From NCBI RefSeq assembly GCF_001940455.1, contig NZ_MKQR01000011.1, positions 297,606-361,605 of the forward strand: a stretch of 64,000 bases of DNA. Reading direction: 5' to 3'. This DNA comes from Actinokineospora bangkokensis (GTDB taxonomy: Bacteria; Actinomycetota; Actinomycetes; Mycobacteriales; Pseudonocardiaceae). The number at the start of each line of letters is the position of its first letter. The first letter of the stretch is position 1. This document shows positions 9,997 through 17,197 of the stretch, one piece after another. The translations under genes and the position numbers were made by a program. The notes beneath the pieces are model-generated. The model was not told the origin of the DNA, ran no database searches, and saw only the letters and a program-made list of their open reading frames with translations.

Positions 9997-11190
9997 GTGA
10001 GGGCCATCGCCATCGCCGGGGCCGCCGCGGCCGGGATCTCCGCGGCGGAGACCCTGCGCCGGGAGGGCTTCGACGGCACGATCACCCTCGTCGACCCCGA
10101 GCGCCACCAGCCCTACGACCGGCCGCCGCTGTCCAAGCAGGTGCTCGACGGCACCTGGCCGGTGGAGCGGATCGCCCTGCGCGGCCCCGACCGCCTCGTC
10201 GACCTCGGCCTGGACCTGCGCCTGGGCACCGCCGCGGCGGGCCTGGACGTGGCGAACCGGGTGCTGGCGCTCGACGACGGCACCGAACTCGGCTTCGACG
10301 GGCTCGTCATCGCCACCGGCGTGCGCCCGCGCGGGCTGCCCGGCGGCGGTGGCGCGCACGTGCTGCGCACCCTCGACGACGCGCTGGCCCTGCGCGCCCG
10401 GCTCACCCCCGGGGCCCGGCTCGTGGTGGTGGGCGCCGGTTTCCTCGGCACGGAGGTCGCCGCCGCGGCCCGCGTGCTCGGCGCGGAGGTCACGCTCGTC
10501 GAACCCACTCCGGTCCCGTTGGCGCCGGTGGTGGGCGAGCAGGTGGGCGCGTTCCTGGCGCACATGCACCAGGAGAGGGGCGTCGACCTCCGCCTGGGGG
10601 TCGGTGTTGCCGAGTTCCTGCGCCGCGGCGACGCGATCAGCGGTGTGCGGCTCACCGACGGCTCGCACGTGCCCGCGGACGACGTCCTCGTGGCGATCGG
10701 CTCGCACCCGAACACCGAGTGGCTGGCGGACAGCGGCCTCACCGTCACCGACGGCGTGGTGTGCGACGAGTTCACCGCCGCGGCACCGGGCGTCCACGCC
10801 GCGGGTGACGTCGCCCGCTGGCACAACCCGTTGTTCGGCACCGACATGCGCGTCGAGCACCGCACCAACGCCGCCGAGCAGGCGGTGGCCGCCGCGCGCA
10901 ACCTCCTGCACCCCGGGGCGCCCAAGCCCTTCGCGCCCATCCCGTACTTCTGGTCCGACCAGTACGACCTGAAGGTGCGCGCCTTCGGCGCCCTCCGCGG
11001 CCACGACGAGGCCCGCGTGGTCGCGGGCGGGTTCGACGGGGGCGGCGTGCTCGTGGCCTACCGCACCGGCGACACCGTCACCGGCGCGCTGTCCATCAGC
11101 ATGCCCCCCAAGGCGCTGCACCGCTGGCGGGCCGCCATCGCCGCCCGCACCGACTGGGCCCGCGCGACCTCCGACCCGTCGCCCGCCTGA
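9997..11190 (+). CDS. Ferredoxin reductase-type FAD oxidoreductase, P450 partner
   Basis: A 397-residue flavoprotein starting at the GTG at 9997, preceded by GGAGGGAG. The N-terminal FAD Rossmann motif is degenerate (AIAGAAAAGISAAETL instead of GxGxxG). The NAD(P)H motif LVVVGAGFLGTEVAAAA is intact, as are VHAAGDVARW for FAD and PYFWSDQYDLKVRAFG in the C-terminal reductase domain. Its position 22 bp after the P450 implies a role as redox partner, transferring electrons from NAD(P)H through a ferredoxin. Because no ferredoxin is encoded here, that carrier must come from elsewhere. Compared with the reductase at 5032-6243 the domain order and length are the same. Confidence 0.9.
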   Translation: MRAIAIAGAAAAGISAAETLRREGFDGTITLVDPERHQPYDRPPLSKQVLDGTWPVERIALRGPDRLVDLGLDLRLGTAAAGLDVANRVLALDDGTELGFDGLVIATGVRPRGLPGGGGAHVLRTLDDALALRARLTPGARLVVVGAGFLGTEVAAAARVLGAEVTLVEPTPVPLAPVVGEQVGAFLAHMHQERGVDLRLGVGVAEFLRRGDAISGVRLTDGSHVPADDVLVAIGSHPNTEWLADSGLTVTDGVVCDEFTAAAPGVHAAGDVARWHNPLFGTDMRVEHRTNAAEQAVAAARNLLHPGAPKPFAPIPYFWSDQYDLKVRAFGALRGHDEARVVAGGFDGGGVLVAYRTGDTVTGALSISMPPKALHRWRAAIAARTDWARATSDPSPA

Positions 11191-11294
11191 GCGCGCTCAC
11201 CCTCCCGCTCGTTGGAACGGCAGGTTTCTCCCGCCGGATTCGGGTAATCCGCCTCAGCGGACGGGGGTACCGTCCACTGCGGATGGAGGCGTTC

Positions 11295-11990
11295 ATGACG
11301 GAGCTGGCGAGGGTGCCGGTGCTGGGGACCGGCGCACCGCTGCCGCGGGTGGTGCGGCTCCCGGGGGTGTACCGCACGCAGGAGGACACCGCTTTCCTGG
11401 CCTCGGTCGCGCTGGCCGAGCCGCTGCCCGCCGGGACGCGCGTGCTCGACGTGTGCACCGGCACGGGCGCGCTGGCCGTCGCCGCCGCGCGGGCAGGGGC
11501 CGAGCACGTGCTGGCCGTGGACATCGGCAGGCGCGCGGTGTGGACGACCAGGCTCAACGCCCGGCGCCACCGCGTCCCGGTGACCGCGCGGCGCGTCTCG
11601 GCGCTGGACCTGGTGCCGGAGCGCGGTTTCGACCTCGTGCTGGCCAACCCGCCGTACGTGCCCTGCGCCGAGCCGGGCGTGCCGTCGGGGTGCGACCGGG
11701 CGTGGGACGCGGGTCCGCTCGGCCGCGACCTGGTGGACCCGCTGTGCGACGCGATGCCCGCGCTGCTCAGCGACCGCGGTGTGATGATGATGGTGCACTC
11801 GGAGGTCACCGGCGTGGACGCGACACTGGACCGCCTGCGGGCGCACGGCCTCACGGCCGAGGTCGCCGCGCGCACGACCATCCCCTTCGGACCCGTGATG
11901 CGCGAGCGCGCCGACTTCCTCGCCGCCGTGGGGCTCATCGAGCCCGGTCAGTCCACCGAGGACCTGGTGGTCGTCCGTGCCACCCGCTGA
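11295..11990 (+). CDS. HemK2/MTQ2-like SAM-dependent protein methyltransferase
   Basis: A class I methyltransferase with the SAM-binding motif VLDVCTGTGALAVAAARAGA and the N-P-P-Y motif in LVLANPPYVPC, which marks enzymes that methylate glutamine, asparagine or nitrogen in N6-adenine-type chemistry. The HemK2/MTQ2 group modifies release factors in eukaryotes and archaea, while the bacterial homologues of this kind have unknown substrates. I chose the ATG at 11295 (231 aa) over the ATG at 11283 because GGAGG at 11285-11289 is ideally spaced for the former. The stop codon overlaps the next gene by 14 bases, indicating translational coupling to the CDGSH protein. No tRNA or ribosomal genes are near. 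Confidence 0.85.
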   Translation: MTELARVPVLGTGAPLPRVVRLPGVYRTQEDTAFLASVALAEPLPAGTRVLDVCTGTGALAVAAARAGAEHVLAVDIGRRAVWTTRLNARRHRVPVTARRVSALDLVPERGFDLVLANPPYVPCAEPGVPSGCDRAWDAGPLGRDLVDPLCDAMPALLSDRGVMMMVHSEVTGVDATLDRLRAHGLTAEVAARTTIPFGPVMRERADFLAAVGLIEPGQSTEDLVVVRATR

Positions 11991-12270
11991 CCCCCGACCC
12001 CAGCGCCCGGACGCCGTCCGCGTCGCGGTCGACCCCGGCGGGCCCGTCCTGGTGGAGGGGCCCGTCGAGGTGCGGTTGCCGGACGGCACCACCGCCCGCT
12101 CCGACCGCTTCCAGGTCGCGATCTGCGCGTGCAGGCGCTCGAAGACCTACCCCTTCTGCGACACCAGCCACCGGCGCAAGGTGCGCACCCCGCAGGAGCG
12201 CACCCCCGCCGGTGGCCGGGACGGCGGTCAGAGCGGCAGCAGCAGCGACGAGCGCCCCGCCGACCACTGA
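11977..12270 (+). CDS. CDGSH iron-sulfur domain protein
   Basis: A 97-residue protein with the CDGSH-type cluster motif: CAC, then RSKTYPFCDTSHRR, giving three cysteines and one histidine that hold a redox-active 2Fe-2S cluster. The preceding VRLPDGTTARSDRFQVAIC strand is typical of the family. It starts at a GTG inside the methyltransferase gene, so the two are translationally coupled. Its 3' end overlaps the convergent diiron-oxidase gene by 43 bases. CDGSH proteins transfer or sense Fe-S clusters or electrons. Grouping with a haem-oxygenase-like diiron enzyme suggests it could supply electrons or iron to it, which is inference. The tail after the domain is low complexity. Confidence 0.92.
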   Translation: MPPADPRPQRPDAVRVAVDPGGPVLVEGPVEVRLPDGTTARSDRFQVAICACRRSKTYPFCDTSHRRKVRTPQERTPAGGRDGGQSGSSSDERPADH

Positions 12271-13241
12271 CCCATCAGGTGCTCGGCGAGCCGGGCCTCC
12301 AGGAAGTCGGTGGCCTGCGCCCCGAAGACCACGTCGGCCGCCAGGTCCGGCTGCTGGTCGAGCAGGCCACCGACGACCTCCGTGCGCATCACCTGCTCGT
12401 GCACGGCGTCGGCCTCGATGTGCTCGGTGTAGAAGTGCGTGCAGGCCGGGTCCGCGCCCAGGCGCCGCAGCGCGGCGGCCATCCGCTGCGCGCTGGGGCC
12501 GGTGCTGATCTCCGCGGCGGCGAAGTGGCCCACCAGGGCCGCCCGCCAGCGCCGGTGGAGCCCGAACAGCGACATCATGTTCACCGTCGCGATGGACTGC
12601 GCGGGGGCGTGGTCGAGGTAGTGCAGGTACCCCGGGTCGAGCCCGGCGCCGACGAGCAGGTCGGCGTAGAGCTGGGCGTGCACCCGCTCGGCGCGGCCAC
12701 CGCCGTACTCGTCGAACTCCACCGCCACCAGCGCCGCCTTGGGCCTGCCGTGCAGCCTTGGGATCGCCCAGGCGTGCGGGTCGGCCTCCTTGAGGTGGTA
12801 GACCGACCGGTGGGCGAAGTACTCGCGCACGTGCCACCACTCCCCCTCGTCCCGCAGGAAGTGGCTCACGCCGTTGCCCGGCACCGGCTCGACGAGCAGC
12901 GCCCCCAGTTCGTCCGCCACGTCCGCGCCGCCGCGCACACCCGCGCGCAGGGCCTCCAGGAACGCGGCCTCCAGTCGGGCGCGCACGGCCAGCAGGCCCG
13001 GGTCCCACTCCCACGCGGGGTCGACCCCCGCCCACCCCCGGTAGTGCAGCTCGTAGCAGACGTGCAGGGCCAGCTGCGCGTCCTCGCCCAGCGGGTTGAC
13101 GACCTCGCCGGTGGCGGGCAGCGGCGCGCCGGGTGGTTCGCGCAGCGCGGCGAGCACGGCGGCGGACAGCTCGCCGCGGGCGCAGGGCAGCGCCGGTGAA
13201 GCGTCTGCGGTGGTGGTCCCGGTCGGGGCGGCTGCGGTCAT
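12228..13241 (-). CDS. Iron-containing redox enzyme, haem-oxygenase-like diiron oxidase (HDO) family
   Basis: A 337-residue protein. The ATG at 13241 has AGGAGG about 10 bases upstream. The helices carry the expected metal ligands of the haem-oxygenase-like fold: HVCYELHYRGW (Glu and His) in the first core helix, and ALVAVEFDEYGGGRAERVHAQLYADLL (Glu, Asp, His) in a later one, then THFYTEHIEADAVHEQVM near the end (His, Glu, Asp, His). This is the iron-containing redox enzyme family that includes diiron N-oxygenases and fatty-acid decarboxylases such as SznF and UndA. It is divergent from the phytoene-desaturase-like gene and convergent with the CDGSH gene. It may N-oxygenate or cleave a small amine or acid, but the substrate is unknown. 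Confidence 0.85.
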   Translation of the reverse strand: MTAAAPTGTTTADASPALPCARGELSAAVLAALREPPGAPLPATGEVVNPLGEDAQLALHVCYELHYRGWAGVDPAWEWDPGLLAVRARLEAAFLEALRAGVRGGADVADELGALLVEPVPGNGVSHFLRDEGEWWHVREYFAHRSVYHLKEADPHAWAIPRLHGRPKAALVAVEFDEYGGGRAERVHAQLYADLLVGAGLDPGYLHYLDHAPAQSIATVNMMSLFGLHRRWRAALVGHFAAAEISTGPSAQRMAAALRRLGADPACTHFYTEHIEADAVHEQVMRTEVVGGLLDQQPDLAADVVFGAQATDFLEARLAEHLMGQWSAGRSSLLLPL

Positions 13242-13382
13242 GGTGGGGCGTCCTCCTCTTCGTCGACTTCGGACTACCCACATCCGCTCGTCCCACCCGT
13301 GGTTTCGCGCGCGTGGCGCGGGGTAGTGCCGGTGCGGGAGGATGGCCGTGAGGATGGTGACGGGGTGGAGGTCGTGGGCGCG

Positions 13383-14975
13383 GTGAGCGGTGCGGAGTCG
13401 GTGGACGCCGTGGTGGTGGGCTCGGGCCCCAACGGCCTGACCGCGGCGGCGGTGCTGGCCGACGCCGGGTGGGACGTGCTGGTGCTCGAAGCCGCCGACG
13501 AGCCGGGCGGGGCCGTGCGCACCGCCGAGCTCACCGAACCGGGTTTCCGGCACGACCTGTTCAGCGCCTTCCACCCGCTCGGGGCGGCCTCGCCCCCGCT
13601 GCGCGCCCTGGAGCTGGAGCGCCACGGCCTGCGCTGGCGGCACGCCCCCCAGGTGCTCGCGCACGTGCTGCCCGACGACCGGGTGGCCGTGCTGTCGCGG
13701 GACCCGGAGCGCACGGCGGACTCCCTCGACGGGTTCGCCCGCGGCGACGGCCACCGCTGGCAGGCGCTGCACCGCCAGTTCCGCGAGATCCGCGACGACC
13801 TGCTCCAAGCCCTGCTGACGCCGTTCCCCCCGGTGCGGGCGGGGACGCGGCTGCTGCGCTCGCTGGGCGTTGGCGGTGCCCTGCGCTCTGCCAGGACCCT
13901 GACGATGCCCGCCCGGCGGTTCGTTGACGAGATGTTCGACGGTGAGGGCGCGAAGCTGCTCATCGCGGGCAACGCCCAGCACACCGACCTCGGGCCGGAC
14001 CAGTCCGCGAGCGCGGTGTTCGGCTGGTTGCTGTGCATGCTCGGCCAGGACATCGGTTTCCCCGTCCCCGAGGGCGGCGCAGGCTCGCTCGCGGCGGCCC
14101 TGGTGCGGCGGGTGGAGTCCGCGGGCGGGCAGGTGCGCTGCTCGCAGCGGGTCGAGCGGGTGCTGGTGGAGCACGGGGCCGCGGTGGGGGTGCGCACCGC
14201 CGGTGGCGCCACCGTCCGCGCCAAGGTCGTGCTCGCGGACGTCCCCGCCCCGACGCTGCTGCTCGACCTGGTCGGCGCCGAGCACCTGCCGCCCACCGTG
14301 GTGCGCGACCTGCGCCGCTTCCAGTGGGACGACGCCACGCTGAAGGTGGACTGGGCGCTGCGCGGGCCCATCCCGTGGCGCAACCGGGACGCGGCGGGCG
14401 CGGGCACGGTGCACCTCGGCGTCGACCTCAACGGGCTGGCCACCGCCACCAACGACCTGCGCTGCGGCCGGGTGCCCGAGCACCCCTTCCTGCTCATGGG
14501 CCAGATGACCACCGCGGACCCCACCCGCTCCCCGGCGGGCACCGAGACGGCCTGGGCCTACACCCACCTTCCGCACGACCAGGACTGGACGGCCGAGGAG
14601 CTGGTCCGCGTCGCGGACCGGGTGGAGGCCGTGGTCGAGCGGCACGCCCCGGGGTTCAAGGACCTCGTGGTGGGCCGGTTCGTCGCCGGGCCCCCGCACC
14701 TGGAGTCGGTGAACCCGAGCCTGGTGGGCGGGTCGATCAACCAGGGCACGTCCGGCATCCACCAGCAGCTCGTCTTCCGGCCCACCCCGGGCCTGGGCAG
14801 GGCCGACACGGTCGTCCCCGGCCTGTTCCTGGCAGGCGCCTCCGCGCACCCGGGCGGCGGCGTGCACGGCGCGGCGGGCGCGAACGCGGCCCGCGCCGCC
14901 CTGGCGTCGCGTTCCTGGTACGGCCCCGCCTACCGGGCGGGCGTGCGGGCCGCGCTCCGCGCCATCACCAGCTGA
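13383..14975 (+). CDS. NAD(P)/FAD-dependent oxidoreductase, phytoene-desaturase-like
   Basis: A 530-residue flavoprotein. The N-terminal dinucleotide fold reads VDAVVVGSGPNGLTAAAVLADAGWDVLVLE, followed by the second FAD motif EPGGAVRTAELTEPGF, where the arginine contacts FAD. The C-terminal FAD closure PGLFLAGASAHPGGGVHGAAGANAA is the signature of the CrtI/PYROXD2-like family. The start is uncertain: the frame is open from 13299, and GTGs at 13365, 13374 and 13383 are all possible. I prefer 13383 because the FAD motif then begins at residue 8 and GGAGG lies 11 bases upstream. It is likely coordinated with the diiron-oxidase gene across the divergent gap. The substrate is unknown, and no other carotenoid gene is present. 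Confidence 0.88.
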   Translation: MSGAESVDAVVVGSGPNGLTAAAVLADAGWDVLVLEAADEPGGAVRTAELTEPGFRHDLFSAFHPLGAASPPLRALELERHGLRWRHAPQVLAHVLPDDRVAVLSRDPERTADSLDGFARGDGHRWQALHRQFREIRDDLLQALLTPFPPVRAGTRLLRSLGVGGALRSARTLTMPARRFVDEMFDGEGAKLLIAGNAQHTDLGPDQSASAVFGWLLCMLGQDIGFPVPEGGAGSLAAALVRRVESAGGQVRCSQRVERVLVEHGAAVGVRTAGGATVRAKVVLADVPAPTLLLDLVGAEHLPPTVVRDLRRFQWDDATLKVDWALRGPIPWRNRDAAGAGTVHLGVDLNGLATATNDLRCGRVPEHPFLLMGQMTTADPTRSPAGTETAWAYTHLPHDQDWTAEELVRVADRVEAVVERHAPGFKDLVVGRFVAGPPHLESVNPSLVGGSINQGTSGIHQQLVFRPTPGLGRADTVVPGLFLAGASAHPGGGVHGAAGANAARAALASRSWYGPAYRAGVRAALRAITS

Positions 14976-14990
14976 CTCCGAGCCAACTCG

Positions 14991-15029
14991 GTCCTGCGGA
15001 CCTGCCGTGTCGCGGCAGGCCCGCAGGAC
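14991..15029. terminator. Bidirectional hairpin terminator
   Basis: Arms 14991-15007 and 15013-15029 pair over 17 bp with one mismatch around the loop TGTCG. It lies between convergent genes, 15 bases after the flavoprotein stop and just after the end of the SRPBCC gene on the other strand. Confidence 0.8.
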
Positions 15030-15036
15030 CTCGCGG

Positions 15037-15477
15037 CTACCCCTCCCGGCCGGTGGCCAGAGCGGTCAGCCGCGCCAGGCTCTCCCGGTTGCGGCGGACG
15101 AGCAGCAGGTCGCGGAGGGGTTGCGGCACCAACTTCCCCGGACCGCTGCGCGCCTGCTCTTTCATCACCACCCGGGTCCGGTCCGGGCCCAGCGCGGTCA
15201 GCTCGACGCGCACCACGGCGTCCCCGGCGGGCCACGCGCGCGCGAGCAGTTGCAGCACCCGACCGGGCTCCACCTCGGTGACCTCGGTGGTGTCCTCGAT
15301 CGTCAGCGGCCACGACCCGACGCTGTGGTGGATCTTCGACCCCACCCCGGGCCACCCGCTGTCGACCTCCCGGATGTGCGTGGCACCCACCACCCACCCG
15401 GAGTACAACCACCCGTCGCTCAGCACGGCCCAGACCCGGTCCGCGGGGACGTGCACGATCGCTTCCACCTCAGCCAT
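15037..15477 (-). CDS. SRPBCC (START/polyketide cyclase-like) family protein
   Basis: A 146-residue protein of the SRPBCC helix-grip fold. It begins MAEVEAIVHVPADRVWAVLSD at the ATG at 15477, the usual opening strand and helix. It continues with HIREVDSGWPGVGSKIHHSVG and VEPGRVLQLLARAWPAGDAVVRVEL, the pattern seen in small hydrophobic-ligand-binding or polyketide-cyclase-like proteins. There is no catalytic residue set to distinguish transport from catalysis. In several actinomycete genomes, as far as I recall, it accompanies the phytoene-desaturase-like flavoprotein that it faces here, so it may bind the same lipophilic substrate. It is convergent with that gene across a strong terminator. 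Confidence 0.85.
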   Translation of the reverse strand: MAEVEAIVHVPADRVWAVLSDGWLYSGWVVGATHIREVDSGWPGVGSKIHHSVGSWPLTIEDTTEVTEVEPGRVLQLLARAWPAGDAVVRVELTALGPDRTRVVMKEQARSGPGKLVPQPLRDLLLVRRNRESLARLTALATGREG

Positions 15478-15543
15478 GTGCGGCCGGGTACCCCGACTTC
15501 CCCGCTCGACACCTCCAGTCCGAGCAGCGCCCCGCACACGCGG

Positions 15544-15576
15544 CGAGGCCCGGTCGGGAAGTCCGACCGGGCCTCG
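15544..15576 (-). terminator. Hairpin terminator of the metallophosphoesterase operon
   Basis: A perfect 14-bp stem (15544-15557 with 15563-15576) has a 5-base loop GAAGT. It starts 11 bases after the metallophosphoesterase stop codon in the direction of transcription. Confidence 0.75.
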
Positions 15577-15586
15577 TGCCGGGGTG

Positions 15587-16315
15587 TCAGGACGCGTGCT
15601 CGGGGACGGGCATGCCGTAGGTGGCGAACGCGCTGCGGATCACCGGCATGGCGACGTTGCGCACGCGGGTGCCGCCGGGCGTCGTGCCCTGCTCGCAGCC
15701 GAAGTGGGCGTGGCCGTGGACGGCCAGGTCGACACCGCACTCGTCGACGACCTCCCCGAGCTGGTAGCAGCCCAGGAAGGCGTAGATCTCCGGCGGTTCA
15801 CCCCGCAGGGTGTCGACCGTGGGCGAGTAGTGGGTCAGCGCCACCCGCACGTCGGTGTCCAGTTCGGACAGCGCGGCGCGCAGCCGGTCGGCCCGCTCGA
15901 TGGTGTGGGCGACGAACGCCTTCATCTCCCGCTCACCGAAGTTGCTGGCGCACTTGCCTGCGAACCCGCCGCCGAAGCCCTTGACCCCGGCGACGCCCAG
16001 GGTGTGCCCACCGACCTCCAGGGTCGTCGACTCGCCCTCCAGCACCCGGATGCCGTTGTCCTCCAGCAGCTTGGCGATGTCGTCGCCTTGGTCGCTGTGG
16101 TGGTCGTGGTTGCCCAGCACCGACACCACCGGCACCGGCAGGTCGCGGAACTCGTCGGCGACCACGCGGGCCTCGTCCAGCGCGCCGTGCCTCGTCAGGT
16201 CGCCGGCCAGCAGCAGCACGTCGGCGTGCTCGGCCAGGTTGTCCAGCGCGGGCCGCAGCGTGCCGCGGGCGTCCTCACCCAGGTGCACGTCACCGACCGC
16301 GGCGATGCGGATCAT
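15587..16315 (-). CDS. Calcineurin-like metallophosphoesterase
   Basis: A 242-residue binuclear metallophosphoesterase. The metal-binding blocks appear in order: GDVHLG, LLLAGDLTRHG, VLGNHDHHSD and a closing VHGHAHFGCEQG, with VALTHYSP between the last two. These give the Asp, His, Asn, His, His ligand set of the fold. Family members cleave phosphodiesters or phosphomonoesters, often nucleotides. Nothing here indicates the substrate. It is the third gene of an operon. Its ATG overlaps the stop of the BON gene (ATGA), and that gene in turn overlaps the nucleotidyltransferase gene. The association with a nucleotidyltransferase-fold gene may imply a shared nucleotide theme, but this is weak. Confidence 0.93.
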   Translation of the reverse strand: MIRIAAVGDVHLGEDARGTLRPALDNLAEHADVLLLAGDLTRHGALDEARVVADEFRDLPVPVVSVLGNHDHHSDQGDDIAKLLEDNGIRVLEGESTTLEVGGHTLGVAGVKGFGGGFAGKCASNFGEREMKAFVAHTIERADRLRAALSELDTDVRVALTHYSPTVDTLRGEPPEIYAFLGCYQLGEVVDECGVDLAVHGHAHFGCEQGTTPGGTRVRNVAMPVIRSAFATYGMPVPEHAS

Positions 16316-16581
16316 CGCAGCTCCTCCCGGTGGGCGGGTTCGCGGGTGTCGGACACCCGCACGTCGTTGTGCACCTGCAGGCCGGGCGCCTCGTCGGCGA
16401 GCACGGCGTCGAGGTCGGAGCGCCGCTGCGCGGTCGCCACCTCCCCGGACAGGTGCACCCGGTCGGCGTTGACGTGCACGCGCACGCCCATCTCGGCGGT
16501 GCGCGGGTCCTCGGCCAGCGCGCGCCGCAGCCGCGCGACCAGGTACTGCGGGCTGTCGTCCCGGGGGACCTGCTCGCTCAC
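16312..16581 (-). CDS. BON-domain protein
   Basis: An 89-residue protein started at the GTG at 16581, which overlaps the preceding stop as GTGA. Residues about 14-80 form one BON domain (LVARLRRALAEDPRTAEMGVRVHV, then DRVHLSGEVATAQRRSDLDAVL and a final LQVHNDVRV). BON domains bind phospholipid or other surfaces and often occur in envelope-stress proteins such as OsmY. There is no signal peptide or TM segment, so the protein appears cytoplasmic. It is the middle gene of a three-gene operon with stop/start overlaps on both sides, so its expression is tied to the nucleotidyltransferase and the metallophosphoesterase. Confidence 0.85.
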   Translation of the reverse strand: MSEQVPRDDSPQYLVARLRRALAEDPRTAEMGVRVHVNADRVHLSGEVATAQRRSDLDAVLADEAPGLQVHNDVRVSDTREPAHREELR

Positions 16582-17135
16582 ACCGGGCTCCCTTCCCTCT
16601 CGATCACGGACAGCTCTTCCAGCAGGACGAGGAAGGCCTTGGCGTACGCCGACTCCGCGACCTCCACCGCGACCCGCTCCCAGTCGACCTGCTCGCGCAG
16701 GTCGCGGGCGATCACCAGCAGCGGCGCGAAGTCGCAGCGGTGCGGGCCGAGCACGAGCAGCTTGTCGACGAGCACGTCGGTGCCGTCGAGCACCTTGGCC
16801 CTGGTCGACCCGATGCGCATCACCTCGGCCCGCTCCAGCAGCGCGTCCACCCCGCGGTGGTTGGGCCGGAACACGAGGTCGACGAGCACGTCGCCGTCGT
16901 AGACCTTGGTCAGCCAGTCCTCCGGCGGCTCCACCGGGCGCATGCCCGCCTCGACCAGCGCGGCCTGCGCGGCGCGCACCTCGTCCTCCCGGACGAACAC
17001 GTCGACGTCGTGGTCGGACGGCGGCCCGCCCCGGGCGTAGACGGCGCACCCGCCCGCCACCGCGAACTCGATGCCCGCAGCGTCCAGGGTGGTCACCACC
17101 TTGGTCAGCGTCCTCAGCAGAGACGGTTCATCCAC
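16578..17135 (-). CDS. Nucleotidyltransferase-fold protein
   Basis: A 185-residue protein with the beginning of a minimal nucleotidyltransferase fold: FAVAGGCAVYARGGPPSDHDVDVFV, where GG and D-x-D ligate ATP and metal, then a third acidic position in DVLVDLVF. This is the pattern of DUF6036-like or MNT-type putative nucleotidyltransferases. The following helices (KLLVLGPHRCDFAPLLVIARDL and a C-terminal bundle) fit substrate binding. MNT-type proteins can be antitoxins paired with HEPN toxins, but no HEPN gene is adjacent, so a toxin-antitoxin role is not supported. The GTG at 17135 is the start that gives a compact N-terminus. It is the first gene of the operon. Confidence 0.78.
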   Translation of the reverse strand: MDEPSLLRTLTKVVTTLDAAGIEFAVAGGCAVYARGGPPSDHDVDVFVREDEVRAAQAALVEAGMRPVEPPEDWLTKVYDGDVLVDLVFRPNHRGVDALLERAEVMRIGSTRAKVLDGTDVLVDKLLVLGPHRCDFAPLLVIARDLREQVDWERVAVEVAESAYAKAFLVLLEELSVIEREGSPV

Positions 17136-17197
17136 GCACTGTGGGATACCCCGAGCCCCCGGGCGGAAACTCCCCCAGGTGGCGTACACCCGGCCGC

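Noticed and set aside
16578-17135. A possible MNT-type antitoxin of a HEPN/MNT toxin-antitoxin pair.
   Set aside because: The nucleotidyltransferase fold is there, but the adjacent genes are BON and metallophosphoesterase, and no HEPN toxin motif (R-x4-6-H) gene is in the operon.
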